Origin: an uncultured Ignavibacteriota bacterium
GTDB taxonomy: Bacteria; Bacteroidota; Ignavibacteria; UBA10030; UBA8401
Assembly: GCA_903884005.1 (NCBI GenBank)
Contig: CAISDA010000002.1
Coordinates: 62,001 to 126,000 of the forward strand
Direction of reading: 5' to 3'
Length of the DNA stretch: 64,000 bases
In this document: piece by piece, positions 49,523 through 58,319 of the stretch
How the letters are laid out: every line of letters starts with the position of its first letter
Position numbering within the stretch: the first letter of the stretch is position 1
Program-made: the position numbers and the translations under genes
The notes under the pieces: model-generated
Told to the model about the DNA's origin: nothing
Databases searched by the model: none
What the model saw: the letters and a program-made list of their open reading frames with translations, nothing else

Positions 49523-50770
49523 TCAATGATAGAACGGCACCGTTGTCGACCGTTCGTTCGGCTCGCACTCGAGCGCCCGATGCAGGGCTCTTCGCGCTTT
49601 TTCCGCCGCCTCGTGAATATCCGATTCCTTGTGCGAGTAACAGATGAACCATCGGAGATTTGCAAAGATCCCTTCGCGGTACAATTCCCGCTGCCACAGA
49701 TACGCGAGCCGTTCATTGAACTGGATGTCGGGCGTCGTGAATTTCAGCCACGAAGCCACAGGCAGTCCCATTGCCTTACCTTCCACGCCGATCTCTTTCG
49801 CCATCGCATCGAAATGCTCCATGAGCAGCGTTCCCATCGCCCACAGATGCTCGTGCACCTTCTCGCGTTTCATGATTTTCATTGTCGCGATCGCGGCCGC
49901 TATGGAGAGCGTCTCGCCGGCATAGGTGGTCGTCATTTTGAACCGGTCGAGCGTCTGCATATATTCACGCTTGCCGACATACGTCGAGAGTGGATACCCG
50001 TTGGCAATCGCCTTCGCATAGCTCGCAAGGTCCGCGTCCACGCCGAAAAATTCCTGCGCTCCACCTAGCGCAAGCCTGAATCCGGTCAGCACCTCATCCA
50101 TCACCAGCAGGATGCCGTGTTCGCGCGTAAGCGTACGCAGATAGCGGATATACGATCCGCTCGTGTCTTCGTTGAAATCGTACGGAATGGAAATGATGCA
50201 GGCGATCCGTTCTCCGTATCGGCGCACCAGGCGTTCAGCTTCTTCACAATCGCCCCACGGGATCACTTTCACATACTCTTTCATGAACTCAGGCACGCCG
50301 TTGTTCGGACTGTCTTCAGTTGCGAACCAGTCCGGATAGCCGTGGTAGCCGCTCATCAGTATCATATCGCGCTTGGTGTACGCCCGCGCGATACGGACAT
50401 TGCTCAGGTTCGCATCCTCTCCCGTCTTCATGAACCGGCACATCTCCGCGTTCGGCACTGTGGAGCGGATCATCTCCGCCAGTTCAAGCTCGCGCGGACT
50501 CGCCATGCTGAAGAGCACGCCTTTCTGCATCTGTTCGCGCACGGCGTCATCGACCTCGTCATAGCAATAGCCGAGCGTCACGGGACCGAGGGAGAGACGA
50601 AAGTCGATGTATTCTTTCCCGTCCATATCCCAGAGCCTGCACCCTTTGCCGCGCTCGATGAACTTCGGCATCGTCTCGTTGAAGAACGGGATCGGCCGCT
50701 TCGCATTTGTTTGCGTCCCCCACGGTATGAGCGAGAGGGCCCGGTCAAAATACTGGTCTGAGAGTTTCAT
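49523..50770 (-). CDS. Class III aminotransferase, glutamate-1-semialdehyde aminomutase-like
   Basis: 415 residues from the ATG at 50770; the frame runs further upstream into the lyase gene but that part is not real. Fold type I PLP enzyme: KFIERGKGCRLWDMDGKEYID at the start (a stretch typical of GSA aminotransferases), LMSGYHGYPDW, LLVMDEVLTGFR (Asp225 of the cofactor site) and YAKAIANGYP with the PLP lysine (Lys253). This family includes GSAM (haem synthesis), but several catabolic and sugar-acid aminotransferases share it; the catabolic neighbours argue against a haem role. It starts 28 bp past the lyase stop. Confidence 0.8.
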   Translation of the reverse strand: MKLSDQYFDRALSLIPWGTQTNAKRPIPFFNETMPKFIERGKGCRLWDMDGKEYIDFRLSLGPVTLGYCYDEVDDAVREQMQKGVLFSMASPRELELAEMIRSTVPNAEMCRFMKTGEDANLSNVRIARAYTKRDMILMSGYHGYPDWFATEDSPNNGVPEFMKEYVKVIPWGDCEEAERLVRRYGERIACIISIPYDFNEDTSGSYIRYLRTLTREHGILLVMDEVLTGFRLALGGAQEFFGVDADLASYAKAIANGYPLSTYVGKREYMQTLDRFKMTTTYAGETLSIAAAIATMKIMKREKVHEHLWAMGTLLMEHFDAMAKEIGVEGKAMGLPVASWLKFTTPDIQFNERLAYLWQRELYREGIFANLRWFICYSHKESDIHEAAEKARRALHRALECEPNERSTTVPFYH

Positions 50771-50798
50771 GATAGTCGTAAATAAAGTAATGGGTGCA

Positions 50799-52811
50799 TT
50801 ATGCCACTGTAAATATCGGAATGTCCCCGGCGGTTTCGATGGAGACATTAATCTCCTTCGCATTGTGTTTCCCTTCAACTCTCCATACCGTTCCTTCGCG
50901 GCGTGCAGAGATCCGTCCGTGCAATGGCTCTCCCTTCTGCGCGGTGCAGACCGTGAGAATGTCGTGCGCCGTCGCAGATGACGATTCCAATTCCGCATAC
51001 GGATAGATCCCGAGGTCTTCGGCAAGAGCAAGCGTTCCGGCCCTCACCACACAGTCGTGCGATGAAAAAACTCTGCCGTTCAAACTCACACCGGGACGGT
51101 CGATGTAAAATTCATTCCCCTCGGTTCTCACCTTTCCGTTCTTGTCGTCGTTGAACACCTGGAATCTCGCCTGCACGGCGGCCTTCCCCGCACTCATCTC
51201 AACCGTATCGAGAACGAGAAACACGTCGGGTTTAAGGAACAGCACGGAGCGAAAAACTTTTTTAACGTCCGGGATCACCAGCTGATACGCGTCTGTGGCA
51301 TCGCTCGACAAGGTAACGCGTCCAGGAGATGCGTTGTATGCCAGGATGCGTGCGAATGCCCACGACGCATTGGTCCCCTCTTTTCCGTCATGATACTGAT
51401 GCCCCTTGCCGTCGATGAGCAGTGCGGTATGGGCCTCCGTTGTTCGCAGCAGCCAGCGCGGCTGCGTGTGTGAATAGGCGGCGTTGAACGGGTCATGGAG
51501 CAGCCGCTGCCCGTGGGCGGCGAAGATGATGCTGTTCCTGTCCGCATGTTCATGATTGGCGGGCGGCCCGCTCCTGAACGCAAGCACTGAACTGTCTTTG
51601 TCCCATCCGCTGCGCGAGACAATAATGCCGGTGCCGAACCTCACATCGAGAAGATCATTGCCCGGCTGCTTTGGTTTGACCGCAGCATCGAACCACACCA
51701 GGCCGGAATAATGTTTCGGCTCGCTGACGTTCAAGGCGACGTATTGTGCGATCGGATCGCGAAGTTTTTTTGCGGCCCATGCGGCCACCGAAATATCCCC
51801 AATGCCGTGCGCATCGCTGAAATTCACGGCATCGGCGGGTTCATGATCGGTCGGCATTGTCATTTGCAGCGCATAGCGAACGCCGCCGGGATAATTGATC
51901 AGACTCCGCTCATCGATTCCGGTTTTCCGATAGAGCACTTCGAGAAAAAGTGTCAGATAGAGTGCGGTGTATCCCCAATAGCCGACGCCTTCGTCATAGC
52001 TCCCGTCGGTATGGAACATCGGCGCGAAACTCTTCGCGCTCTGCAGCGCCATGTCCAGCCACTGCTCCGCCAGCGGGTGTCTGCCCCGCAGGTGACACGC
52101 GGCAATGCCGAGTCCGGCAATGGGGATCACCTTGAGATTCGTCGAATTCAGAATCAGCGGCCAACGGCTGAGGTCGAAGCGGAACGTATAGTCCGATTCG
52201 GGGTCGATCCCCCATCCGCGCACACGGTCGGGATATTTCAATCCGTAGAGCGTCAGGTAGCATGCGGGTGCTCCCTTCTCTCCGATCTGGCGTTCGATCT
52301 CGGCAAGCATCGCCGGCTCGATCGAATCTTTAAGCCAGTCGCAGGCAAACGACATCGCAACGCTCATCTCCGATGCGCGCTGGAGCCCGATCGTCTGCTT
52401 TCCGCCTTCCTGAAAATAATCCCACTTCTTGTATTCCAGCAGCTTTGTGATCGCCAATTTTGCGACCTCCAGCTGCAAGGGATCACCGGCCACAGCATAC
52501 GCGAACGATGTCCGTTCCAGGATCATTCGCGCATTATTTAGATGCAGCACATGATTGTTCAAGCGGAGGTCTTCGGTCAGGAATTTTTTGTCCGCCTGTA
52601 AGTCTGCTTCGGAAAAAGTTTTCCACAGCGGTGAAAAACGCGGATGCGCCAGCGTGCGCTTGATGCGCGGAACGTCGGCCGCATCGAACAAGAGCGAGTG
52701 CGAACCGGTGTGTGTTCCGGCGGCCGCGGCGGGACTATCGATGAGGGATAATAAGGGAAGAGAGAGTGCGGAAACCGCTCCCGCCTGCAGGAATTTTCTG
52801 CGCGTGATCAT
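50799..52811 (-). CDS. Tat-exported heparinase II/III-family lyase
   Basis: 670 residues. Twin-arginine signal (MITRRKFLQAGAVSALSLPL) for export of the folded protein; the N-terminal about 330 residues form an (alpha/alpha) toroid (YAVAGDPLQLEVAKLAITKL) and the C-terminal beta-sandwich carries the family hallmark NHEHADRNSIIFAAHGQRLL, then RTTEAHTALLIDGKGHQYHDG. These lyases cleave uronate-containing polysaccharides (heparin, alginate, others) to unsaturated oligosaccharides. First gene of the catabolic cluster; a TATAAT (complement of 52904-52909) lies about 90 bp upstream and AAAGGA near the ATG. The start codon is at the beginning of a divergent gap with DUF2723. Confidence 0.8.
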   Translation of the reverse strand: MITRRKFLQAGAVSALSLPLLSLIDSPAAAAGTHTGSHSLLFDAADVPRIKRTLAHPRFSPLWKTFSEADLQADKKFLTEDLRLNNHVLHLNNARMILERTSFAYAVAGDPLQLEVAKLAITKLLEYKKWDYFQEGGKQTIGLQRASEMSVAMSFACDWLKDSIEPAMLAEIERQIGEKGAPACYLTLYGLKYPDRVRGWGIDPESDYTFRFDLSRWPLILNSTNLKVIPIAGLGIAACHLRGRHPLAEQWLDMALQSAKSFAPMFHTDGSYDEGVGYWGYTALYLTLFLEVLYRKTGIDERSLINYPGGVRYALQMTMPTDHEPADAVNFSDAHGIGDISVAAWAAKKLRDPIAQYVALNVSEPKHYSGLVWFDAAVKPKQPGNDLLDVRFGTGIIVSRSGWDKDSSVLAFRSGPPANHEHADRNSIIFAAHGQRLLHDPFNAAYSHTQPRWLLRTTEAHTALLIDGKGHQYHDGKEGTNASWAFARILAYNASPGRVTLSSDATDAYQLVIPDVKKVFRSVLFLKPDVFLVLDTVEMSAGKAAVQARFQVFNDDKNGKVRTEGNEFYIDRPGVSLNGRVFSSHDCVVRAGTLALAEDLGIYPYAELESSSATAHDILTVCTAQKGEPLHGRISARREGTVWRVEGKHNAKEINVSIETAGDIPIFTVA

Positions 52812-53162
52812 TGCAGGTTATCCTTTCAGAAGTTGGTCGGATGTGTGCGTCTGCTCACAGGCGTGCGTGTCTCCCCGCCGGCAGATGTATTTCACATTTC
52901 GAAATTATAATACTGATCTTGGTGAACAAATGCCATAGGTGATATTTAATTTTATCTATGAAACGCAGAAGCAGTCTGTAAAGTGCGCCGCCGCACTCAC
53001 CCGCATGCGATAACCTTGCCGTTGTCCGGTTCGAGGCCGGGAACAACGGTGCTTCGGAAGTCGTCTGTATTTAAATATATATGCAGTGACGATGGAATTT
53101 TGACAATAATATCGTATTTTTAAATCTACCATTGTATTTCCATTATCCTCGACACAATACTC
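52812..53162. other. Divergent intergenic region with two hairpins
   Basis: Non-coding 351 bp between the lyase (minus) and the DUF2723 gene (plus). A minus-strand TATAAT lies at 52904-52909 next to a 10-bp palindrome ATTTCGAAAT (52896-52905). Two stem-loops follow: AGTGCG/CGCACT (52982-52997) and a longer one (CCGTTGT...ACAACGG, 53019-53049, with inner CCGG/CCGG and a loop TTCGAGG). The last 100 bp are AT-rich and contain TTGACA at 53100, but no well-spaced -10. Confidence 0.5.
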
Positions 53163-55856
53163 ATGAGCCATCAAAAAACAAATCGTCTTGCAGCGTTCGC
53201 TGTTTTCATCATTTCCATCCTGACCTATCTCTACACGCTGCCGCCGACAGTCGTTTTTTGGGATGTGCCGGAACACAGCGCCGCATCGTATCTTCTCCAG
53301 GTGCAGCATCCGCCCGGATCGCCGCTGCTTGTGCTCGTGATGCACATCGCGTCCATGATCCCGCTCTTTGCCGACATCGCCGTCCGTATGGTGTTCGTCA
53401 ATGCGCTGGCCAGCGCGCTGGTTGTCACATTCTTGTATCTGATCACCGTCCGTTTGATCCTGATGCGGCATCATGTTCCGGTATCGGCGTTCGACAAGAT
53501 CGCCGTCTACGGCTCGTCAGCCATCGGCGCACTCGCGTTGACGTTCAGTACGACGTTCTGGTTCAATGCCATCGAATTGGAAACGCGAAACACCAGTCTG
53601 CTTTTTACGGCAATGATCATCTGGCTCGTCCTCCGCTGGCACGAAAAGTACGACAAGCCGAAGAGCGATGTCTATCTGCTGCTCATCACGTTTCTTGTCG
53701 GTTTGACAACGGGGATACACATTCACGGACTCCTTGGATTCTTCGTCGTGATCCTTGTGGTGTATTTTCGATTTTATAAACATTCGCTCAAACACTTTTT
53801 GTTCTCGGCCGATATCATCAAATTCGGAGCCGTGGCCGGACTGATCTTTTTCAGCGTCTATCCCGGCATCGTAAAATGGTATCCGTCCATGCTCGACGGC
53901 GAAGTGTTCGGCCAGCAGTCTGAACTGTGGATACTGCTCGCCATCGTGCTGCCTGTCGCTGCGCTCATTCTCGTGTACGTCTCCATCAAGCAGAAGAAAC
54001 GGATTCTCAACATCGCCGCGCTCTCGTTCCTGTTCATCCTTCTCGGATATTCCGTCTATGCCGTGGTCTATATCCGCTCCAACGCAAACACGCCGATGAA
54101 TGAAGACAATCCGAACACGATCAAACGTCTTGTGCAATATTTGGAACGCGAGCAGTATGGCGAAACGCCTCTCCTCAAACGGCGGTGGTCCAACGAACCT
54201 GATAAAGTGCAGCACTTCCAGGAATACACCAGCGACACCGACTATCTCTGGCGCTATCAGATCGATCATATGTATCTCCGGTATTTCGGATGGAATTTCA
54301 TCGGCAAGATCGATGACGTCCAGGGCGCCGGTGTCCGTTTCGGGCAGTTGTTCGGAATACCGCTTCTCATCGGATTGATCGGCTTCTATTACCACTGGAA
54401 GAAGGATCCGACGATGGCATTCATCATGACGATCTATTTTGTGCTCACCGGTCTTGCGCTCGCGCTCTATTTCAACATGCAGCAGGAGCAGCCCCGTGAG
54501 CGCGACTATTTCTTCGTCTACTCATTCTTCGGCTTCTGCCTGTGGATCGGCATGGGAGCGTTTGCTCTCGTGAAATATCTCGAACAGGCGCTGAAAGGAA
54601 CCTCCGGCCGCATCGCCGCCTACGGCGCCCTTGGCACAGTCCTCCTGTTTGTTCCGCTGAATATGCTGCGGACGAACGTTCATCCGTCGAGCCGTTCGGG
54701 ACATTACGTTGCGTGGGATTATGCGTACAATCTTCTTCAGAGCACGGAAAAGGACGCGGTGCTCATCACCAACGGTGACAACGATACGTTCCCGCTCTGG
54801 TATCTGCAGGATGTGGAAGGCATACGCCGCGACGTGCGCGTCATCTGCCTGAGCCTCGCCAATACCGATTGGTACATCAAGCAACTGAAGAACAACGAAC
54901 CGTACGGCGCAAAAAAAGTGCCCATCAGCATGACCGACGAACAGATCAGCGGCATACAGCCTATTCAATATGAAGCGCAAACCTTCGCGCTTCCCGTGAC
55001 GCGCAATGCGGCCGAAGGATGGGATGCATCCAATACGGATCCCCGCGGATTGGACGTGGTCGATACGCTGAAATTCCTGATGCCCGCTACGCTTCATTTC
55101 GGCGAGATCAGCGCATTACGCGTTCAGGACATTCTGGTGTTCGACATCGTCCGCACTGCGAACTGGCAGCGCCCGATCTACTTCGCTGCAACCGGCGGCG
55201 AAGAAAGTCAGATCGGCCTGCAGAACCATATGGAGATGCGCGGCCTTGCCATGAAACTTGTTCCGCGCACGAATCGCTCCTTCCTGGAAGCGATGAATGA
55301 GAATATTCTGCGAAAGCAGCTGATGACGGATGTACAGCAGCCGTCCCAAACAGCACAATACGGATTTCGATGGAGGGGACTGAACAACCCGGGGGTCCAC
55401 TTCGACGAAAATCAGCGGCGGCTCGTTACCAACTATCGCCAGGTGTTTCTCACGTATGCCGCATACCTGACGAACGTCAAGCATGAACCGCCGACGACGC
55501 TCGCCGTGCTGAACAGAATGGAGCAGCTGGTCCCCCGATCCATCATTCCCATGGATTATCGGGGTAAAAACGAGATCGTGCAGATGTACGAAATGAACGG
55601 AGATACGCTGACCGCACGGCAGTATGCGACCGAGATCGTCGGCGAGCTGCAATGGTCGTTGACCGGCCCGATCACCGAACGGCTGGATCAGTCCCATCCC
55701 CTTCTCATTCTGGCTCAGGCATATGAAACTTGCAAAGAGTACGACAAGGCGATAGCGGCGTTGACCCGTCTGGGAGAAATGTACGGCACCACAAGCGGTG
55801 TGACCGCGTACGTCGGCCAAAGAGTCGCCCAGTTGACCACGCTGAAATCACGGTGA
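53163..55856 (+). CDS. DUF2723 membrane protein, GT117-like glycosyltransferase
   Basis: 897 residues. The first half holds about 12 transmembrane helices, beginning AAFAVFIISILTYLYTL, with the DUF2723 signature PPTVVFWDVPEHSAASYLLQ followed by HPPGSPLLVLVM (acidic Asp/Glu at the first periplasmic loop as in other GT-C enzymes). A large soluble C-terminal part follows (about 540-897; ends with TPR-like helices AYETCKEYDKAIAALTRLGE). The family has been classed as GT117 and proposed to add sugars to proteins or surface polymers. Divergent from the catabolic cluster and followed 147 bp later by tatA. Substrate unknown. Confidence 0.8.
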   Translation: MSHQKTNRLAAFAVFIISILTYLYTLPPTVVFWDVPEHSAASYLLQVQHPPGSPLLVLVMHIASMIPLFADIAVRMVFVNALASALVVTFLYLITVRLILMRHHVPVSAFDKIAVYGSSAIGALALTFSTTFWFNAIELETRNTSLLFTAMIIWLVLRWHEKYDKPKSDVYLLLITFLVGLTTGIHIHGLLGFFVVILVVYFRFYKHSLKHFLFSADIIKFGAVAGLIFFSVYPGIVKWYPSMLDGEVFGQQSELWILLAIVLPVAALILVYVSIKQKKRILNIAALSFLFILLGYSVYAVVYIRSNANTPMNEDNPNTIKRLVQYLEREQYGETPLLKRRWSNEPDKVQHFQEYTSDTDYLWRYQIDHMYLRYFGWNFIGKIDDVQGAGVRFGQLFGIPLLIGLIGFYYHWKKDPTMAFIMTIYFVLTGLALALYFNMQQEQPRERDYFFVYSFFGFCLWIGMGAFALVKYLEQALKGTSGRIAAYGALGTVLLFVPLNMLRTNVHPSSRSGHYVAWDYAYNLLQSTEKDAVLITNGDNDTFPLWYLQDVEGIRRDVRVICLSLANTDWYIKQLKNNEPYGAKKVPISMTDEQISGIQPIQYEAQTFALPVTRNAAEGWDASNTDPRGLDVVDTLKFLMPATLHFGEISALRVQDILVFDIVRTANWQRPIYFAATGGEESQIGLQNHMEMRGLAMKLVPRTNRSFLEAMNENILRKQLMTDVQQPSQTAQYGFRWRGLNNPGVHFDENQRRLVTNYRQVFLTYAAYLTNVKHEPPTTLAVLNRMEQLVPRSIIPMDYRGKNEIVQMYEMNGDTLTARQYATEIVGELQWSLTGPITERLDQSHPLLILAQAYETCKEYDKAIAALTRLGEMYGTTSGVTAYVGQRVAQLTTLKSR

Positions 55857-56003
55857 CGATGTGCGCGGGAAAACCGGAGGGGGAACGATTATGCCGCTGG
55901 GAACGTCTTAATAGGAACACGAAGGAGCATCGGAGACACCGGCGGCCTCAAGTTCAACCACGATGTGAGCGTTCCTCACATTCAGTGAAAGGAGCAAGCA
56001 ACA

Positions 56004-56264
56004 ATGTTTGAAGGTCTTGGAATGCCAGAACTTATTCTCATCGTCGTCGTGTTCCTCATTTTCTTCGGGCCAAAAAAAATACCGGAAATGGCGCAGGGAC
56101 TCGGCAAAGGCATTAGAGAATTTCGCAAGAGCATGAAAGAAGTAAGCAGCGACATCGAACACCATATCGAAGCGCCGCCGGACCGCGAGCAGGAATTGGT
56201 CAGGCGGGAATTGGAACTGGCCAGGCGTGAACAGGAGCTTGGCAAGGCAACCGAAAAAAGTTGA
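56004..56264 (+). CDS. tatA: TatA/E-type twin-arginine translocase subunit
   Basis: 86 residues. A short N-terminal transmembrane helix (LGMPELILIVVVFLIFF) ends at the family hinge FGPKKIPEMAQGLGKGIREF, then an amphipathic helix and a charged, coiled-coil tail rich in Glu/Arg. TatA multimers form the pore of the Tat export pathway. AAAGGAG lies 9-10 bases before the ATG, and a small hairpin (TGTGAG/CTCACA, 55965-55981) just before that. The window encodes two likely Tat substrates, at 194 and 50799, but tatB/C are not present. It converges on the response regulator gene 26 bp away. Confidence 0.9.
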   Translation: MFEGLGMPELILIVVVFLIFFGPKKIPEMAQGLGKGIREFRKSMKEVSSDIEHHIEAPPDREQELVRRELELARREQELGKATEKS

Positions 56265-56290
56265 TCTCTCGCCCGAGGGGGTTACTCTCC

Positions 56291-57457
56291 TCACGCAGCG
56301 GTTGTGCCTAGGGTGTGAATTTTTAGAATTTCGAGAATAGTCGCATCGTCATCCAGAAGCGTTGACGATGAAAAGCGAAGAGACTCCGAATAGATCGCTT
56401 CCAGGAGGTTCGGGTCGTCGCGGTGGGCGTAAATAGTACCAAGTATGGCTTCTTCACCGTATCCGTTGCCATTGCGATCGCTGGCCTCGGTGATGCCATC
56501 GGTCATGAGGAGGATGCGGTCGCCCTCGGCCATCGTGATCGCCCGATTGTGATACTCCGATCCAGGACGGAACCCGATGGGCGCTCCCGAATGCTGCAAC
56601 GTGACGACTTTTCCGGATTCATGCCTGCAAAAGAGAGCGGGAATATGAGCCGCAGTTGCATAGAGGATCTCAGGGGAGGTCGAACACAATTGTACGATCG
56701 ACACAGTGCAGAGCACTTCTGCCGTCGACGCATCGTTGCACATCATGGTGTTCAGACGGCGGAGTATCTCCGCAGGCGTCACGGTGCGGTCTTCAATTGA
56801 GGCAAGGGAACGGATCGCTGAGCGAACATACGCCATATACGCATGAGCAAACATCCATGCGCTCCATTTTTTTCCCATCACATCGCCCAGTACGATAATG
56901 AGCGTCGTTTCATCGAATCGGATATAGTCGAAAAAATCCCCGCCCGGTATTTCCCGATACGGCTTATGATAGTGCGAGATGGAATATCCGTTGAATAAGG
57001 GCGGGCGTTCGCACAGCAGCTGCACTCCGGTATCGACAGAGGCTCGCGCGAGGTCGGCGGTTGCGGCCTTGCGCTCGGCACGATGCCGTTTGATGACAGT
57101 GTCAATTTTCTTGATCAGCACCGCCTGCGTCGTGTTCTTAGAGAGATAATCATCCGGTTCAAGATCCAATCCTCGCAGCACTTCCTCTTCAGAGTCGCGC
57201 GCAGTGAGAAAAAGGAAGGGAATGGATTGGAAGAGCTCGTCAGCCTGGAGTTTCGTCCGCAGTTCCAGTCCGTCCATGAGCGGCATTGTCACGTCACAAA
57301 TGATCGCATCGGGCACGCAGCCCTCCAGTACATGGAGTGCTTCGATTCCGTCCCCGGCTTCGATGACGTCAAACCCCGCGCCTTTCAGACAGCGGGCAAG
57401 CGTTGAACGTATGAGTTCGTAATCGTCCACGAGCAGTATGCGCATCTGGCTGTTCAT
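56291..57457 (-). CDS. Response regulator with PP2C (SpoIIE/RsbU) phosphatase output
   Basis: 388 residues from the ATG at 57457, which overlaps the VanZ gene stop (ATGA). N-terminal receiver domain (1-120; LLVDDYEL, phosphoacceptor in IICDVTMPLMDG, LTARDS, DYLSKN, where the usual KP is KN). Short linker helix, then a SpoIIE-type PP2C phosphatase (about 160-380) with EIPGGDFFDY, IVLGDVMGKK, LMTDGITEAS and LLDDDATILEI, the full set of metal-binding aspartates. In partner-switching systems it dephosphorylates an anti-anti-sigma factor upon phosphorylation of the receiver. Neither a cognate kinase nor an anti-sigma gene is present. Confidence 0.85.
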   Translation of the reverse strand: MNSQMRILLVDDYELIRSTLARCLKGAGFDVIEAGDGIEALHVLEGCVPDAIICDVTMPLMDGLELRTKLQADELFQSIPFLFLTARDSEEEVLRGLDLEPDDYLSKNTTQAVLIKKIDTVIKRHRAERKAATADLARASVDTGVQLLCERPPLFNGYSISHYHKPYREIPGGDFFDYIRFDETTLIIVLGDVMGKKWSAWMFAHAYMAYVRSAIRSLASIEDRTVTPAEILRRLNTMMCNDASTAEVLCTVSIVQLCSTSPEILYATAAHIPALFCRHESGKVVTLQHSGAPIGFRPGSEYHNRAITMAEGDRILLMTDGITEASDRNGNGYGEEAILGTIYAHRDDPNLLEAIYSESLRFSSSTLLDDDATILEILKIHTLGTTAA

Positions 57458-57909
57458 ACGGCATCCGATGCGCGGCGGCGGCGATGCCACAGAAGACACG
57501 CGCTCTGGGAAAGAAATCCACCGAAGGCGTCGATGCTCACGTCGACAAGAGAAGCGGTTCTCGATATGACGAACGATTGGTGAAATTCGTCGGTCAATGC
57601 AAAGCCGACGATAACCAGCATGGAAACAACAGCGCGTGACATTATCTTGCGGTTATCCGATTCATTGCGAAACGAGTGGTACACGAGCAGACCGAGAATA
57701 AAATATTCCGTCACGTGCGCGCATTTTCGAATGATGCCGTGGAGTAATTGAAGCGTCTCATTGGAGAGGGTCGGCATAAAAAACCTCAGCAGCGGTTCGA
57801 TGATTTTCGATGTGTTCGCTGCCGAAAATTCGCCTGTCGACATCCAGAAAATAAATCCCATCCAGAGCACGATTGAAAATCGATATTTGACCAACGTATT
57901 GTCTGTCAT
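57454..57909 (-). CDS. VanZ family membrane protein
   Basis: 151 residues with four predicted transmembrane helices. Family landmarks: an early FIFWMSTGEFS, RKCAHVTEYFILGLLVYHSF and the C-terminal FALTDEFHQSFV ... ASLVDVSIDAFGGF. VanZ proteins are named after teicoplanin resistance but most members are general membrane proteins with no known role, so resistance should not be inferred. The stop overlaps the start of the response regulator gene (ATGA), so the two are translated together and their functions may be linked. Confidence 0.8.
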   Translation of the reverse strand: MTDNTLVKYRFSIVLWMGFIFWMSTGEFSAANTSKIIEPLLRFFMPTLSNETLQLLHGIIRKCAHVTEYFILGLLVYHSFRNESDNRKIMSRAVVSMLVIVGFALTDEFHQSFVISRTASLVDVSIDAFGGFLSQSACLLWHRRRRASDAV

Positions 57910-58319
57910 GGTTCCTGTTTCTTAGATGTATGTTCCCCTGATTCGTCGGACCAACCGCAGGACGGCATGAGCGTGCTCAGCCGGTTCACCAGGTTCTGTC
58001 TTCACAGGTCCGTCCGTGTTGTCGAGTCCATTGGACCAATGAGACGCCGGGGTTCCACACGCATCCCGGGTATTTCAATGACAACGCTATAAAATATCGA
58101 AGATTACCATGAATATCAAAACATTTGTCAGACTATTTATCGCGGAGCCCATTTCCCCCGGTGTGAGGGCAGAACGCTGCGATTACACGATCATGAAATT
58201 TCCTTTGCCTGAAATTTTCCTTGCCCCTCGGCTTCACTTTTCGTATTATACCTCGATAAAAATTCAATGGACAATGCTTTCACGACCGACTGCACGGCAG
58301 CACACTCTTCAGGAATTTT
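57910..58319. other. Divergent intergenic region upstream of etfB
   Basis: Non-coding 410 bp. Contains a perfect 13-bp palindrome CATTGGACCAATG (58029-58041), about 120 bp upstream of the VanZ start, and the etf promoter at 58223-58251. An 85-codon plus frame at 58109 overlaps etfB out of frame and is not a gene. Confidence 0.5.
58223..58251 (+). promoter_or_regulatory. Sigma70-like promoter of the etf operon
   Basis: TTGCCC (58223-58228) and TATTAT (58246-58251) are 17 bp apart, with a predicted start near 58258 and a leader of about 60 nt to the etfB ATG. The -35 box is only partly conserved. Confidence 0.45.

Noticed and set aside
50771-51031. N-terminal extension of the aminotransferase
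   Set aside because: It covers the end of the lyase gene out of frame; the family starts at the ATG at 50770.
57454-57909. Glycopeptide resistance through VanZ
   Set aside because: No vanA/H/X genes; most VanZ-family proteins have no role in resistance.
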